Source: a virus
Length of the DNA stretch: 42,604 bases
Virus record (IMG/VR): IMGVR_UViG_3300044732_000792
Coordinates: 1-42,604 of that record
Reading direction: 5' to 3' (one strand)
The translations under genes were made by a program, and so were the position numbers. Shown piece after piece: positions 15,573-23,567 of this stretch. The first letter of the stretch is position 1. Every line of letters starts with the position of its first letter. The notes under the pieces were generated by a model. The model had not been told where the DNA came from. It did not search any database and saw only the letters and a program-made list of their open reading frames with translations.

Positions 15573-15805
15573 CTTTGTTTTATTATTTTATTAATTTCAA
15601 AGTCACCCCAATATTTAAAGAAAATCGTAATCCTATGTTTTCCTCTTGGTGGTGAAAGTTTAATCAAGTGACTATCATCTACCTCTAAAACTAAATAATC
15701 TTCAGTTTTTTCAATTATAAACCAAACCTTACTATTATCTTTATGTCCAAATTTTTTAGATGTAACATTTACAACATCACCAACAATAGATTCTTCTTTA
15801 CTCAT
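15569..15805 (-). CDS. Hypothetical protein (78 aa), SH3-like
   Basis: Begins MSKEESIVGDVVNVTSKKF; strand-rich with alternating pattern (KVWFIIEKTEDYLVLEVDD, HRITIFFKYWGDF). It looks like another small beta-barrel related in style to its neighbour at 15135. Overlaps it by 4 nt. Function unknown. Confidence 0.8.
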   Translation of the reverse strand: MSKEESIVGDVVNVTSKKFGHKDNSKVWFIIEKTEDYLVLEVDDSHLIKLSPPRGKHRITIFFKYWGDFEINKIIKQR

Positions 15806-15888
15806 CTTTTAAACTTTGATTTAAATTTCATCCACACTATTTCAGGAAAATTCCATACCCACCAAAAAAATATATAAATTTTTTTCAT
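15802..15888 (-). CDS. Tiny aromatic membrane peptide (28 aa)
   Basis: ATG-TGA frame of 28 codons. The sequence starts MKKIYIFFWWVWNFPEIVW and ends with a basic tail (KFKSKFKR). Its ATG overlaps the stop of the gene at 15888 (TAATG) and its TGA overlaps the next ATG (ATGA), an arrangement typical of coupled real genes. The four tryptophans and basic end suggest membrane insertion. Function unknown. Confidence 0.6.
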   Translation of the reverse strand: MKKIYIFFWWVWNFPEIVWMKFKSKFKR

Positions 15889-16172
15889 TAATCAATCATT
15901 TTATAAGTTGTTGATTTAACTTCGTTATCTTTCTCCACCTGATGTTTATTTTTATAATTCTCAATAACTTTCAGGGCGTCTTCTTCATTACCATACTTTG
16001 CACCGATTGTAGTTGATATAGCAAATGATACCCCAATCTTATAGATATTATACCATACAAGTTCTTGTGTTTGTCTGAACGGTTTTTTTCTAATTTTTAA
16101 TTTACAAACCTGTGGTGTATAAAGTTTTTGTCCGTTATTTCTTTCTTCAATTACGATTCTATAATTACTCAT
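15888..16172 (-). CDS. Hypothetical protein (94 aa)
   Basis: Begins MSNYRIVIEERNNGQKLYTP, with a basic strand (CKLKIRKKPFRQ) and a C-terminal helix (EEDALKVIENYKNKHQVEKD). The layout recalls small phage proteins of unknown role that precede one another in early operons. Not recognised. Confidence 0.8.
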   Translation of the reverse strand: MSNYRIVIEERNNGQKLYTPQVCKLKIRKKPFRQTQELVWYNIYKIGVSFAISTTIGAKYGNEEDALKVIENYKNKHQVEKDNEVKSTTYKMID

Positions 16173-16181
16173 CTTTTAATA

Positions 16182-16394
16182 CTAATACTCAAGAAACACA
16201 TTTGTGGCGGCAACAGGAACTTTTAAAACCGGAGAATTATAGTCACCGAATTTTTGGTAAATAGTATACGATCCGTTCCATTCCATCATATCGTGAACAT
16301 CATTAACTTTTCTAATTAAATTGAAGGAATCTACATTAATCCCCTCGTATAGGAAAGCGGTACGTTCTTTCTTATTATAAATTAATGTTTGCAT
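16182..16394 (-). CDS. Hypothetical protein (70 aa)
   Basis: Begins MQTLIYNKKERTAFLYEG; beta-rich small protein ending AATNVFLEY. It lies 9 nt before the next gene and 3 nt after the AT-hook-like gene. Not recognised. Confidence 0.8.
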   Translation of the reverse strand: MQTLIYNKKERTAFLYEGINVDSFNLIRKVNDVHDMMEWNGSYTIYQKFGDYNSPVLKVPVAATNVFLEY

Positions 16395-16397
16395 ATA

Positions 16398-16553
16398 TTA
16401 TTTTTTTTCGGTTTCAATTTCTTTTTCGGTTTTAGGTTTACGACCTCGTTTTTTAACGGGTTCTTCATTAACCTCATCTTCAATAACAATTGTTATTGTT
16501 TCGGGAAAAAACATATTCAACCCGATTCCTACATTCACTTCAAATTTTTTCAT
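16398..16553 (-). CDS. Small protein with AT-hook-like tail (51 aa)
   Basis: A 51-codon ATG-TAA frame (MKKFEVNVGIGLNMFF...). The C-terminal third contains VKKRGRKPKTEKE. Arg-Gly-Arg flanked by Lys resembles an AT-hook, which binds the minor groove of AT-rich DNA. The N-terminal half is a hydrophobic strand pair followed by an acidic stretch. In an AT-rich phage this could coat or modify its own or host DNA (inference). It fills an otherwise empty 200-nt gap. Confidence 0.65.
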   Translation of the reverse strand: MKKFEVNVGIGLNMFFPETITIVIEDEVNEEPVKKRGRKPKTEKEIETEKK

Positions 16554-16592
16554 TAATTTTAACTTTATATTTATTTATATTTTTTTTAAGTA

Positions 16593-16832
16593 TTAACAAT
16601 TATGTCCTAATACAAAGCACATAATTCTCCAAATCATCAACAAACCAAACATTACTAAAAATATTATCGTCAATGGTTTTAAGATATATTTAGCCAAAAT
16701 TCTATCCATCCACGAATTTTCTTTGAAAATTTCTATCTTGAATATTGTCTCTATTAGAGAGATAAAAAATCCAACAATGGCAACTAATTGTAATATACCC
16801 GCAATTGTAAAAAATGTTATTATAAACCACAT
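16593..16832 (-). CDS. Two-helix membrane protein (79 aa)
   Basis: Long hydrophobic segments at about residues 2-32 (FIITFFTIAGILQLVAIVG...) and 49-72 (LKPLTIIFLVMFGLLMIW), separated by a charged loop. An inner-membrane protein. It starts 1 nt after the stop of the gene at 16834. No family recognised. Confidence 0.85.
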   Translation of the reverse strand: MWFIITFFTIAGILQLVAIVGFFISLIETIFKIEIFKENSWMDRILAKYILKPLTIIFLVMFGLLMIWRIMCFVLGHNC

Positions 16833-16833
16833 A

Positions 16834-17331
16834 TTATATTTTTTTAAGTATTAGACACCCGTTTGAATCTAGTTTTGTGATACCTGTATTAGTAGATTCT
16901 CCATTTTCTTCTACTGAAAACATACACTCAATTTCAACTTCAATTTCTATTGGTTGTTGTATTGATTCTAAACATTCCCAAAAAGAACTTTTATTATTTA
17001 TACAAAAATCCCAAAGCTTACCCATATCCTCAATAGTAAACAACTTATCTTTACTCAACTCCATTGCTTTGTTGAAACCATCAATGTATCCATGCAGTAA
17101 ACCAACTTGTTCATCTGAAAACCCTTCAGGACTTGGATGTCCTTGTCTTGCAGCATAATCTATCGCATCGCGATATACATCAAGTTTACCAAATACCTCA
17201 TCACAATTTTGTTTGGAGAGTTTACCTATTTTGTAATCACTTTGGAAATCTATATCATCGGATGCTATCATCTTATTGTCTTCCCCCAATAAAGTATAGA
17301 TGTCGTTAATTTTAATTAATTTAGTTTTCAT
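16834..17331 (-). CDS. Hypothetical protein (165 aa)
   Basis: Real start is ATG 17331 (MKTKLIKINDIYTLLG), because a perfect -7 box ends 4 nt upstream; the frame continues further but would run through the promoter. This family style (…YTLLGEDNKMIAS…, a helical middle with AARQGHPSPEGFSDEQ, then WDFCINNKSSFWECLES) occurs in Bacteroidota phages, as far as I remember, without known function. It begins the long minus-strand run that continues to about 5733. Confidence 0.83.
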   Translation of the reverse strand: MKTKLIKINDIYTLLGEDNKMIASDDIDFQSDYKIGKLSKQNCDEVFGKLDVYRDAIDYAARQGHPSPEGFSDEQVGLLHGYIDGFNKAMELSKDKLFTIEDMGKLWDFCINNKSSFWECLESIQQPIEIEVEIECMFSVEENGESTNTGITKLDSNGCLILKKI

Positions 17332-17335
17332 AGGA

Positions 17336-17343
17336 CAAATATA
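17336..17343 (-). promoter_or_regulatory. -7 promoter box (TATATTTG), leaderless type
   Basis: TATATTTG, then TCCT, then ATG at 17331. It lies directly downstream of the terminator at 17366-17390. Confidence 0.75.
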
Positions 17344-17365
17344 ATAAAAATTATTTATATAAAAA

Positions 17366-17390
17366 AATCCCACCTATAATTGGTGAGATT
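17366..17390 (-). terminator. Intrinsic terminator after the zinc-ribbon gene
   Basis: Minus-strand hairpin with AATC-x-CACC type arms (one internal mismatch) followed by a run of T. It ends transcription from 18468 and sits just ahead of the next promoter. Confidence 0.75.
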
Positions 17391-17421
17391 TAATATTGTG
17401 AAACCTTGTTGTTTATTTTTA

Positions 17422-18468
17422 TTAGTCAATTACTATCGCTCGGAATCCTTCTTTTCCGATTGAATTAGTTTTAATATAAATTAGTTTATTTTTGTGTAAT
17501 TCAAAGAATTTATCTAAACTCATTTTATAATCTTGCATTATATATTTTTTACCATTATAATCAACAAAACTAGAGTCAATATAGTTAATATCTGTTTTAC
17601 TTCTTACTAATTCATTACCACATTCAGGACAAAATTTCCAAGATTGTTTTTTAAGTTTTGTTGAACATCTTGGACATTTTTCAATTAAATCTTTTTTCTC
17701 AATTGGTTTTTGTGATTCAGGTAAAAGTTTCCATACCGAAGTAGATACCGCCCAAGCATTAAATTCTTTATTAACCGTTTTGAAACTTTGGTTACTTGAT
17801 GAACCTTGTTCCACTCTACCTGTCTCAACTGATTTTGATTTTTTTGCGAAACTTCTACTTCTTGGTTGTTGATCAAATTTTGAAAGATACTTACTTGAAC
17901 GAATATCTTTACTGAAACTTAATGAATCATTACGATTAATATTTGAAGTATTAGTTAAATTTATATCTCCAACATTAGTTGATGAATAATTAACACTTGT
18001 TGTGTAGAAATTATTTCCGATTGGTGTACCTACCCCACCGGTAGTTGTTGTGAATGTTCCGCTATTGCTAATATATGTCGGATTCCAAGTGGGATAAGAT
18101 GTTAACTTAAGATCAGGAACCTCTTGTTCTTCATAGAATAGAATCTCCACATCACCATTACTTGCAATTGCGTTCATCGTTTCGTTTGTTGAGTCCACGG
18201 TATAAGTTTCAAACTTAAATTTACGAGGAACATCAATATATCTCTCAAGAAATATTCTCTCACCTGGACGTAAGATGATTCCACCACCTTTAATAAATTC
18301 TCCGTTAATTTTGATTTTTGATAAGACGTTTTTTCTTGTTGGGTTATAGAGCTCAACTTCAAACTCCGATCCGTCTTTTAAATAAACATTCTGTCCGAAT
18401 TGTTTAATTCTTTGTTTTCCTTTTGTGATGTAAGCACAAGGCTCCTCACTGAATTGGTTGTAATACAT
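17422..18468 (-). CDS. Zinc-ribbon protein with N-terminal beta domain (348 aa)
   Basis: Residues 1-115 form a beta-rich domain (NVYLKDGSEFEVELYNP, ILRPGERIFLERYIDV, VEILFYEE). Residues ~125-235 are a low-complexity Ser/Thr/Asn linker. Residues ~265-290 carry a zinc ribbon (KCPRC ... FCPECG, two CxxC pairs 13 residues apart), and a C-terminal domain follows. Proteins with this start occur in other large phages; I do not know their role. The adhesive-looking N-domain and flexible linker suggest a virion surface or packaged protein. A ~145-nt structured leader precedes it and a terminator follows. Confidence 0.8.
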   Translation of the reverse strand: MYYNQFSEEPCAYITKGKQRIKQFGQNVYLKDGSEFEVELYNPTRKNVLSKIKINGEFIKGGGIILRPGERIFLERYIDVPRKFKFETYTVDSTNETMNAIASNGDVEILFYEEQEVPDLKLTSYPTWNPTYISNSGTFTTTTGGVGTPIGNNFYTTSVNYSSTNVGDINLTNTSNINRNDSLSFSKDIRSSKYLSKFDQQPRSRSFAKKSKSVETGRVEQGSSSNQSFKTVNKEFNAWAVSTSVWKLLPESQKPIEKKDLIEKCPRCSTKLKKQSWKFCPECGNELVRSKTDINYIDSSFVDYNGKKYIMQDYKMSLDKFFELHKNKLIYIKTNSIGKEGFRAIVID

Positions 18469-18612
18469 TTTTCCTTATTTTTATTTTTTATGTTTATTGA
18501 ACTCCGAATCGTTGGTATCTCTCCAACTCAAATGTCTCTCGGACACTCGGACCCCACTAACAAGGTTTCAGGTATAAATATATGGTAGTTTTGTTTTATG
18601 TAAATCTATTAT
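18469..18612 (-). other. Structured leader/intergenic region ahead of 17422-18468
   Basis: No open frame. Two perfect small hairpins: GTTGG/CCAAC with a 7-nt loop (18511-18527) and TGTC/GACA with a 5-nt loop (18533-18545), plus repeated TCCGAG. No T-run follows, so it is not a standard terminator. It could be a 5' UTR control element, RNA processing site or small RNA. Confidence 0.45.
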
Positions 18613-19023
18613 TTATTTTTTTCTTCCCCATTTATAATTCACAACTTCACCATTTATGTATTCCTTCCAATACTTCTTCCAAGGACCTGATAATAGTAGT
18701 GTACAACAACCATTACTCTTTGCAATTCTATGATATGAATCCCTTGGGAAATATTTAAAGAATTGGGTTCTCCTTTCGGTATGAAATTCACCCGTCTTTT
18801 CATTATCCAAAATGTGTTCATCATATTCCCCAAACAATTTAAACGACAATGCATTAAATGCGTGGGTATGGAATCTATCCTGACAACTATCTGATTTGTG
18901 GAAATAAAAAAATATGATTGATCCCAACCATTTACACTCAAATACCACGAATTGAGTAACTTTCTGCTCACCAAACTCAAATCTATTGAGCTTTAAAAAT
19001 GAAATATAATCCGTCTTTATCAC
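18613..19023 (-). CDS. Cupin-like protein (136 aa)
   Basis: Contains RFH52TH54AFNALSFKLFGEYDE and, 44 residues after the second His, PRDSYH98RIAKSNGC. This matches the two metal-binding cupin motifs (H-x-H…G and …H…N). Similar proteins occur widely in phages with unknown substrate (from memory). No ATG is available before the cupin motifs; the start is GTG 19023, shortly after a TTGAC/TACCTTTA promoter-like pair. It may bind a metal and a small ligand or act as a dioxygenase or epimerase; activity cannot be told. Confidence 0.7.
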   Translation of the reverse strand: MIKTDYISFLKLNRFEFGEQKVTQFVVFECKWLGSIIFFYFHKSDSCQDRFHTHAFNALSFKLFGEYDEHILDNEKTGEFHTERRTQFFKYFPRDSYHRIAKSNGCCTLLLSGPWKKYWKEYINGEVVNYKWGRKK

Positions 19024-19066
19024 GGAATATAAAGGTAGGTAATATATATTAATTAGTCAAATGAAA

Positions 19067-19091
19067 AAACCCACTCTTTTGAAGTGGGTTT
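19067..19091 (-). terminator. Intrinsic terminator of the NAD-salvage operon
   Basis: AAACCCACT / AGTGGGTTT hairpin with 7-nt loop right after the stop at 19096, followed on the minus strand by a T run. Closes the 23769-19096 operon. Confidence 0.9.
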
Positions 19092-19095
19092 AATA

Positions 19096-19347
19096 TTATT
19101 TTTTAATGTGTTTAATCATTTTAATACTGATTGTTGGTATCCTAACTTCGTTACCATCACATTGTCTGATGTTACTCACACCATTTTGATATGACGATAC
19201 TTGAGTTGCCTCAATTTGTGTTCCGTCATTCATAATAACTAATTCATCACAAACTTTACTTTCCGAATATAAAAAATATATTATCACACCATAGAGTAAT
19301 CCCGTTAATATCACAACAAAGATTACAAAACTAAAATTCCTTATCAT
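19096..19347 (-). CDS. Single-pass membrane protein (83 aa)
   Basis: One strong hydrophobic helix at residues ~6-27 (FVIFVVILTGLLYGVIIYFL), then a ~55-residue soluble domain with two Cys. The N-terminus (MIRNFS) is short and basic, so the soluble part probably faces the periplasm. It is the last gene of the NAD-salvage operon, 3 nt after NAMPT. Function unknown; linkage to the SPFH and lipoprotein genes suggests a membrane task. Confidence 0.82.
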   Translation of the reverse strand: MIRNFSFVIFVVILTGLLYGVIIYFLYSESKVCDELVIMNDGTQIEATQVSSYQNGVSNIRQCDGNEVRIPTISIKMIKHIKK

Positions 19348-19350
19348 TTT

Positions 19351-21051
19351 TTATTTTTTAAGTCGTTCACGAATTTCCGTTAAGGTTGTTAGGTTATAGA
19401 ATATACCATCTTCATAAATTGGTTTTAACTCACCTGTTTGTTCTTCCTCCCAAGTTTGACGATCCACTAATTTATAACCATCTTCACCTGTTGTTACACG
19501 AAGTAATCCTGTTGCCGATTTCTTTGTTCCATCATCAGTGATTGGATCTTTGAAGATTTCTCTACCAACGATTTGTCTGTTCAATCCTTGATCTGCAAAG
19601 TCACCATATGTTGGAACTTCTAATTCAACATACGTTGCTTTAACCGCACCACCTTGATTATCTCTTGTTGCGTACCCCATTGAATAAGATCCGACACCAA
19701 GAACAACATTTGTTGAAGCAAAACCTTTTGCTTCCAATCTTCCACAAATTTGGTTCGCTCTGTCAATCGTGATAGAATCACCATAGATTGCTCCAATGTG
19801 AGAATCAAGAACTTTGTAACCTTGTTCGTTGATTGTTCCACCGAATACATCCCAAAGTAATTCAATAACACCTTTATATTCAGGTGAATTCGTTGGTTGT
19901 ACTTTACTTTTTGAGATTACATTATGGTTTAACAAATCATCAAAATCTCTCAAGACATCAAGTGCACTTTCACCATACTCCATTAACAATTCTTCAACAA
20001 CCTCACCATCAAAATCATATAAAACACCTTGATAATCAAAAGTAAATGTATCGTGATCCCAAAATAATTCTTGATAATCATCATCCTTAAATTTAGGGTA
20101 AGAAATTGAATTTAACCCACAAAGAATGTCAACAGGATCACCTGAATCAGGACGAATAACCAATTTACCATCACGAGCCATAATCTCATCTTTTAATTCA
20201 GACACAAATTTTGTGCAAACTTGCCACAAATCAAATGAATCCGAAACCACACTTAAGATACCCGTTGGATATTGTTTCATCAATCTTTTGAACCCGTCAA
20301 TCTCGTTTTCCTTGCCATATGCCGTCATAACTGCGTGTTCTGATGCCGGAACTGAAAAAGCAACATTACTATCACCATAGTAATATTTCGCCGCTTGTAG
20401 TGTTGGAATTGTATCCGTCCCACTAAAAGAAGTTAAAAATCCAAGTCCTGAACTAATTGCTGATTCAGGATGTTGCATACCCCTAAAAGAGAAGTCGTGT
20501 CCTTGGAAATCAACAAATCCAATATTACCTTTATCGGTTTTATTTGCGTGTCCCAAAAGGACTTTTTTATACCCATACGCCAATGAAGCGGAATGTACTG
20601 GCTTCCATATTAAACTAGAAATTAATGTTTCCAAAAAGTTCGGTAACCAAAAGAAATCAGGATGAGTATTATAAATTGTCATCATCGGAATTTTTTCGGT
20701 AATAATTGACCCTTCAGGTAATGATTTAATTTTAATTGGTAAATACCCCAAGTCATGCAGTTTTTCAAAATGTGTGCAATCATAATCAACACCTAAATAA
20801 CTACTTAAAAATTGTTTAGCTTCACCAACAACTTCATTTTTCGGTCTACTAAAAAAGTTTTCATTATAAAGATCGTTAATATATTTGATAGTGTATTGAA
20901 TACCAAATACCACGATGTCTTTTGCCGTTTCCGGCATTCTTTTTACACTTCTTGGTGTAAAGTTTGAATAAACCAATGTTGTCCCTTCAGGATACATTTT
21001 ATGATGTGATGTTTTATAACCATCTGTCATCAATAAAGGATTGTTTTTCAT
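19351..21051 (-). CDS. nadV: Nicotinamide phosphoribosyltransferase (NAMPT/NadV)
   Basis: Makes nicotinamide mononucleotide from nicotinamide and PRPP. Key parts: N-terminal TDGYKTSHHKMYP, GFVDFQGHDFSFRGM, D213 in SGTDT, catalytic H239 in SVPASEHAVM, and VIRPDSGDP (R300, D302, PRPP/nicotinamide site). At 566 aa it is about 70-75 residues longer than typical NAMPT; the extra segment sits after the RPDSGDP motif (residues ~310-390, rich in acidic and aromatic residues) before the conserved GYKVLDSHIGAIYGDSI block. Operon with PRPP synthetase provides its substrate, the two-step NARP1-type pathway that refills NAD+ (from literature). Confidence 0.95.
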   Translation of the reverse strand: MKNNPLLMTDGYKTSHHKMYPEGTTLVYSNFTPRSVKRMPETAKDIVVFGIQYTIKYINDLYNENFFSRPKNEVVGEAKQFLSSYLGVDYDCTHFEKLHDLGYLPIKIKSLPEGSIITEKIPMMTIYNTHPDFFWLPNFLETLISSLIWKPVHSASLAYGYKKVLLGHANKTDKGNIGFVDFQGHDFSFRGMQHPESAISSGLGFLTSFSGTDTIPTLQAAKYYYGDSNVAFSVPASEHAVMTAYGKENEIDGFKRLMKQYPTGILSVVSDSFDLWQVCTKFVSELKDEIMARDGKLVIRPDSGDPVDILCGLNSISYPKFKDDDYQELFWDHDTFTFDYQGVLYDFDGEVVEELLMEYGESALDVLRDFDDLLNHNVISKSKVQPTNSPEYKGVIELLWDVFGGTINEQGYKVLDSHIGAIYGDSITIDRANQICGRLEAKGFASTNVVLGVGSYSMGYATRDNQGGAVKATYVELEVPTYGDFADQGLNRQIVGREIFKDPITDDGTKKSATGLLRVTTGEDGYKLVDRQTWEEEQTGELKPIYEDGIFYNLTTLTEIRERLKK

Positions 21052-21055
21052 ATTT

Positions 21056-21412
21056 TTATTTTTTTAGTTCTATAATTTCTTCTTCAATACATTCAGTTAA
21101 GCAGGTTCCCCCATTGTAAAATCTCATAATGAATGATAATGTTCCATCCTCATTTTGGGTTATTTGGTAAATGTCATCATCGCCATCAAGTTTCACATGA
21201 TCAAACGCTTCCCATATTTCATCTTCAACAAAAAAATAGGTTTCAGAAAGATTTAAGTGATATTGTAATGTTTCTTTCCAAGAATCGTAATGTTCTATCA
21301 TTGTGGGAACACCTGCGTCTTGACATTTTTCTCTACACCAATCTTCAACCGAATATCCTTCGTTTAAATCAACTTTGCGTAGTTTTCCTATGTGATGTTC
21401 AGTATTACTCAT
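21056..21412 (-). CDS. Hypothetical protein (118 aa) between prs and nadV
   Basis: Acidic protein starting MSNTEHHIGKLRKVDLNEG, with an aromatic, acidic second half (LSETYFFVEDEIWEAFDH, YQITQNEDGTLSF). It sits between the PRPP synthetase and NAMPT genes with 1-5 nt spacing, so it is stoichiometrically co-expressed. It could assist or regulate NAD salvage. I recognise no motif. Confidence 0.8.
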   Translation of the reverse strand: MSNTEHHIGKLRKVDLNEGYSVEDWCREKCQDAGVPTMIEHYDSWKETLQYHLNLSETYFFVEDEIWEAFDHVKLDGDDDIYQITQNEDGTLSFIMRFYNGGTCLTECIEEEIIELKK

Positions 21413-22344
21413 TATTTAAAAACATTTAATTGTTTAACCAATTCGTGAATTGTTTTGTGTTTACTGAAAGTATTAACGATAGTCCCGTCTTGAATATCCT
21501 TAATACTATTTGTCGTATATATTCTATCAAAATACTCTGAAAGTGTTTCAAATCCCGCACTGAATATTCCGTGAGTAACGATTAAATAAATTCTTCCTTT
21601 GAATTGTTCGTTTTCTTTGATTGTTCTTGCAAGATTAATGAATGTCCCACCTCCATCACATATATCGTCAACAATAAATAAATCTTTATCCATTAATTCT
21701 TCAGTTAAAGGGATGGTAGTTTTACTTAATTTACCATTGATGTCTCGGTGTTTTGAACAAACAACCACATCACATTTAGATTGGAAATTATCGGCGACTT
21801 TGTAAACTTTTTTAAGTGCTCCAGCGTCAGGTGATAAAAAGACAATGTTTGACATATCACTAATGATTTTACCATCATTAACCCAATAATGAAACAATGC
21901 GTCTTGAACTAATTTTATATTGTCAACCTTTTCAAAGTTGTTGATACAGGCCTCAATCACATCTGAATGACTATCCATTATTGTTACTTTTTCATATCCT
22001 TGAGAATTAATGATTGGTGCAATAACATTTTTAATGTAGTTGATTCCCCCTTCTTGGAACTTCCTATCACTTCTTCCACCAATACAATATGGAATATAAA
22101 GACGAATAGTTTTTACACCAATTTCTTTAAGTGCCTGTGTTGCACAGATAATCAACTCTAAATCTCTGAAGTCATTCAAACGAGATTTGATTGTAATCCC
22201 GTGAGTTTGTTTTCTAATAGTTTCAAAAGTTTCGTTATTGTGTTCAACAATTCTAACAGATTGTTGTCCGTCAGGAAATTTACTAATCTCGTATTTACAA
22301 GATAATGTGTCTTCTGGATTTACCAAATTTAATGTGTCTGCCAT
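21412..22344 (-). CDS. prs: Ribose-phosphate pyrophosphokinase (PRPP synthetase)
   Basis: A 310-aa enzyme that makes PRPP from ribose 5-phosphate and ATP. Signatures: FPDG (23-26), YIPYCIGGRSDRKF flexible loop region (83-96), D124-S-H126, SPDAGALKK (171-179), and the PRPP loop IVDDICDGGGTF (224-235). Several positions differ from bacterial Prs (for example SDRK in place of QDRK), as in other phage Prs proteins. It feeds NAMPT encoded two genes downstream, forming the NARP1-like NAD+ restoration pair. Confidence 0.93.
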   Translation of the reverse strand: MADTLNLVNPEDTLSCKYEISKFPDGQQSVRIVEHNNETFETIRKQTHGITIKSRLNDFRDLELIICATQALKEIGVKTIRLYIPYCIGGRSDRKFQEGGINYIKNVIAPIINSQGYEKVTIMDSHSDVIEACINNFEKVDNIKLVQDALFHYWVNDGKIISDMSNIVFLSPDAGALKKVYKVADNFQSKCDVVVCSKHRDINGKLSKTTIPLTEELMDKDLFIVDDICDGGGTFINLARTIKENEQFKGRIYLIVTHGIFSAGFETLSEYFDRIYTTNSIKDIQDGTIVNTFSKHKTIHELVKQLNVFK

Positions 22345-22347
22345 TTC

Positions 22348-22620
22348 TTATTTTTTTAATTCAATTTCGTCATAACGATTATCATTCTCCACCGAATTTA
22401 CACCATCATAATACAATGTCACATCATTACATTCACAACCTGGTTCGTGGAATCGTATTGTATCTGTAATTAAAATCTTATCCTCACTGACTTTATGTGT
22501 TACAAATTCGCCAGGTTTAAATTTAAATTTTTGTTTGTAATATTCTTCGTCACTACAACAACCTGTTAACAAAAGGATGGTAACAAATACTGTCACCATC
22601 CCGATAAGTCCTTTCATCAT
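22348..22620 (-). CDS. Phage-encoded lipoprotein (90 aa)
   Basis: Starts MMKGLIGMVTVFVTILLLTGC: a lipoprotein signal with lipobox L18-T-G-C21, so it should be lipidated and cleaved before Cys21. The mature part is charged and contains C-E-C. Lipoproteins encoded by phages often act in superinfection exclusion or envelope changes (general knowledge). It overlaps the SPFH gene by one base and lies 3 nt ahead of prs. Function unknown. Confidence 0.85.
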   Translation of the reverse strand: MMKGLIGMVTVFVTILLLTGCCSDEEYYKQKFKFKPGEFVTHKVSEDKILITDTIRFHEPGCECNDVTLYYDGVNSVENDNRYDEIELKK

Positions 22621-23567
22621 TATTTAATGTTTAAGAATGTTCCTGAACCACCTGCCACTGTGGTTGGTAAAACTCCGTCCCATTTACTTGCCTTTGTATA
22701 TTCAATATACATCGGAGTCAACTCCATTTGTTTCAACTTAATTGCCAATGCCGATGCTTTAGCGTTGATGATTGTTTCTGCGGAATCCGCTTTTGCGACT
22801 GCCACTTTTCGTTTTCCTTCAGACACCGCAGCAATTGCTTGTTGTTCAGACGCTTCGGCTTGTTGGATTGCCTTTGTTTTAGAGATAATCGCCTCTTGTA
22901 ATTCTTTAGGTGGTACAATGTTAGTTCGTAATTGAGAAACATTAAACCATTTAGCTAGTCGTAGGTTACATTCTGTTACAATAGCTCCTTCAAACGCTTG
23001 TCGGTGATTAAAAATACTATCAACTTCCCAAGTATTCGCAACATCATTAACTGCTCCGATAATTGCATTCTTTAACCAATTCTGTTCAATCTCTTTTATA
23101 TCTTTACGCAAATTAACAAACATATCGCCAATCGCATCTTCTCTTAATGAGTAGTTAAATGTTGGTTTAATCGTTGCCGAGAATCCACCTTTAAGAATCA
23201 CTGCTTGATCCTCATACTCAATGTGTTGTTGGTATGTAGGAAACTCTAATACTTGTTCTGTCCAAGTGTTATAAAATACCCAACCTGTTTTATATTGGTA
23301 ACTTGACACCCCTCGTTGATCACCAACTAAATTAATCTTCAAACCTTTGTGTCCCGCATCAATCTTTTCAACTGCGAATGGTTGAAACATTGAGATTACG
23401 ATACCCGCAACTACGATAGCGATTGGTTTAATAACCCAAGATGGATTAAGTTTTTCACGATTGTCACCCCATCTGTCTTGTTCTGTTGTGAACATACTTC
23501 CTTTTGTTTTTAATGCGGTAAGGATTCCCACAATTACAAATACTACTAATACTAATACACTAATCAT
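22620..23567 (-). CDS. SPFH/prohibitin-family membrane protein
   Basis: N-terminal hydrophobic helix (residues 1-18), a second (47-62, IKPIAIVVAGIVISMF), then an SPFH domain (IDAGHKGLKINLVGDQRG, ...FNYSLREDAIGDMF, RQAFEGAIVTECN, LRTNIVPPKELQEAI). The Ala/Glu-rich coiled coil (KTKAIQQAEASEQQA...) is typical of stomatin, prohibitin and HflK/C proteins. These form large ring-like membrane scaffolds around proteases such as FtsH. Phage homologues may protect or remodel the membrane or inhibit host proteolysis (inference). Co-transcribed with the NAD genes. Confidence 0.9.
   Translation of the reverse strand: MISVLVLVVFVIVGILTALKTKGSMFTTEQDRWGDNREKLNPSWVIKPIAIVVAGIVISMFQPFAVEKIDAGHKGLKINLVGDQRGVSSYQYKTGWVFYNTWTEQVLEFPTYQQHIEYEDQAVILKGGFSATIKPTFNYSLREDAIGDMFVNLRKDIKEIEQNWLKNAIIGAVNDVANTWEVDSIFNHRQAFEGAIVTECNLRLAKWFNVSQLRTNIVPPKELQEAIISKTKAIQQAEASEQQAIAAVSEGKRKVAVAKADSAETIINAKASALAIKLKQMELTPMYIEYTKASKWDGVLPTTVAGGSGTFLNIK

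Noticed and set aside
17332-17373. Upstream extension of the gene 16834-17331
   Set aside because: It runs through a perfect TATATTTG box with 4-nt spacing to ATG 17331.
22627-22935. Plus-strand frame of 102 codons antisense to the SPFH gene
   Set aside because: Composition mirrors the Ala-rich coiled coil of the SPFH protein; it is a shadow.
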